Assembly (NCBI GenBank): GCA_001830645.1
Contig: MIBM01000348.1
Location: forward strand, 1 to 5,058
Length of the DNA: 5,058 bases
Direction: 5' to 3'
From: Spirochaetes bacterium RIFOXYC1_FULL_54_7
GTDB taxonomy: Bacteria > Spirochaetota > Spirochaetia > Treponematales > UBA12059
Shown here: positions 4,808 to 5,058 of the stretch, piece after piece
How positions within the stretch are numbered: the stretch's first letter is position 1
Layout: each line of letters starts with the position of its first letter
Position numbers and translations under genes: made by a program
Notes under the pieces: model-generated
The model's input: only the letters and a program-made list of their open reading frames with translations
What the model was told of the DNA's origin: nothing
The model's database searches: none

Positions 4808-5058
4808 GGACTATTACCAGGACTTTTCACGCCCCTGCCTGCCAGGGCAAACAAACGCCGGACAAGGCCCAGCCTTCCGAAAGCCAGCCACCACAGGCCG
4901 GCCAGCACAAGAAAGCCGGGAATGCCATACAGGACCAGTCCGGCAAGAACCACCAGCAAGACCCGTATCGCCTCACCGAATCCACCCAGCAGCCTGCGCA
5001 TGGACTGACCCAAGGTGGGGCTGGATGGGTCAGTGCTGTAGACTGAATGGATGCTGAC
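4804..5058 (-). CDS. C-terminal end of a membrane protein, probably DUF4349 family (enters from the right edge)
   Basis: The frame is open from the window edge (first codon at 5058) to the stop at 4804, giving 84 residues. An internal TTG (5013) or ATG could make it look like a tiny separate gene, but neither has a convincing ribosome site and the coding frame runs on upstream, so a fragment is more likely. The visible part has a polar beginning (VSIHSVYSTDPSSPTLGQ), an amphipathic helix (SMRRLLGGFGEAIR, about 19-32), a long hydrophobic segment of about 28 residues broken by Pro47 (about 33-60), then a basic cytoplasmic-type tail (GRLGLVRRLFALAGRG). DUF4349 proteins end this way, with a beta strand, a 'LG..' helix and one C-terminal membrane span or hairpin. 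The assignment is from remembered pattern only. The gene overlaps the downstream HAD gene by 4 bp (ATGA), so the two form an operon. Confidence 0.6.
   Translation of the reverse strand, partial: VSIHSVYSTDPSSPTLGQSMRRLLGGFGEAIRVLLVVLAGLVLYGIPGFLVLAGLWWLAFGRLGLVRRLFALAGRGVKSPGNSP

Noticed and set aside
4427..5008. Plus-strand reading frame of 193 codons opposite the HAD gene
   Set aside because: The HAD gene on the other strand has all four catalytic motifs; this frame is rich in Arg/Pro/Thr with no domain and crosses into the opposite membrane-protein gene.

Overview
The window carries eight protein-coding genes, two of them cut by the window edges, packed on both strands with short gaps. 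No tRNA, rRNA, CRISPR array, insertion sequence or origin is visible. Base composition looks moderate and even, with no obvious foreign island. The best guess for the organism is a spirochaete of the Spirochaetales type (Spirochaeta/Treponema relatives). This rests on the N-terminus of ribonuclease Y at the left edge, the small stand-alone RRM protein, the stand-alone cyclic-nucleotide-binding protein and sigma-70-type promoters. It is a recollection-based inference, not a search result.

Left part (1-1533), RNA metabolism. The 5' end of rny (RNase Y) runs leftward off the window from a near-perfect promoter. Divergent from it, an 87-residue RRM RNA-binding protein is transcribed rightward from its own promoter through an untranslated leader of about 97 nt. 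The RRM gene meets, tail to tail and with a 44-bp coding overlap, a leftward RluA/RluD-family 23S rRNA pseudouridine synthase.

Middle part (1642-3924), a rightward membrane/signalling cluster. A DUF432-type protein is followed after 2 bp by a three-helix MscS-type mechanosensitive channel. After an 88-bp gap holding a separate promoter comes a 148-residue stand-alone cyclic-nucleotide-binding domain protein with an intact phosphate-binding cassette and no DNA-binding domain. Known bacterial cyclic-nucleotide-gated channels (bCNG) are MscS pores fused to such a domain, so this cluster looks like the same parts encoded separately. That is the most interesting hypothesis here.

Right part (3995-5058), leftward. 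A HAD-superfamily sugar-phosphatase/beta-phosphoglucomutase-like hydrolase is translationally coupled (ATGA overlap) to the C-terminal end of a membrane protein, probably of the DUF4349 family, whose gene enters from the right edge. Between the convergent cyclic-nucleotide gene and the HAD gene lies a 24-bp tandem repeat with hairpin potential.

Every stretch without a gene is shorter than 300 bp. The longest, 130-368, holds two divergent promoters and the RRM leader.
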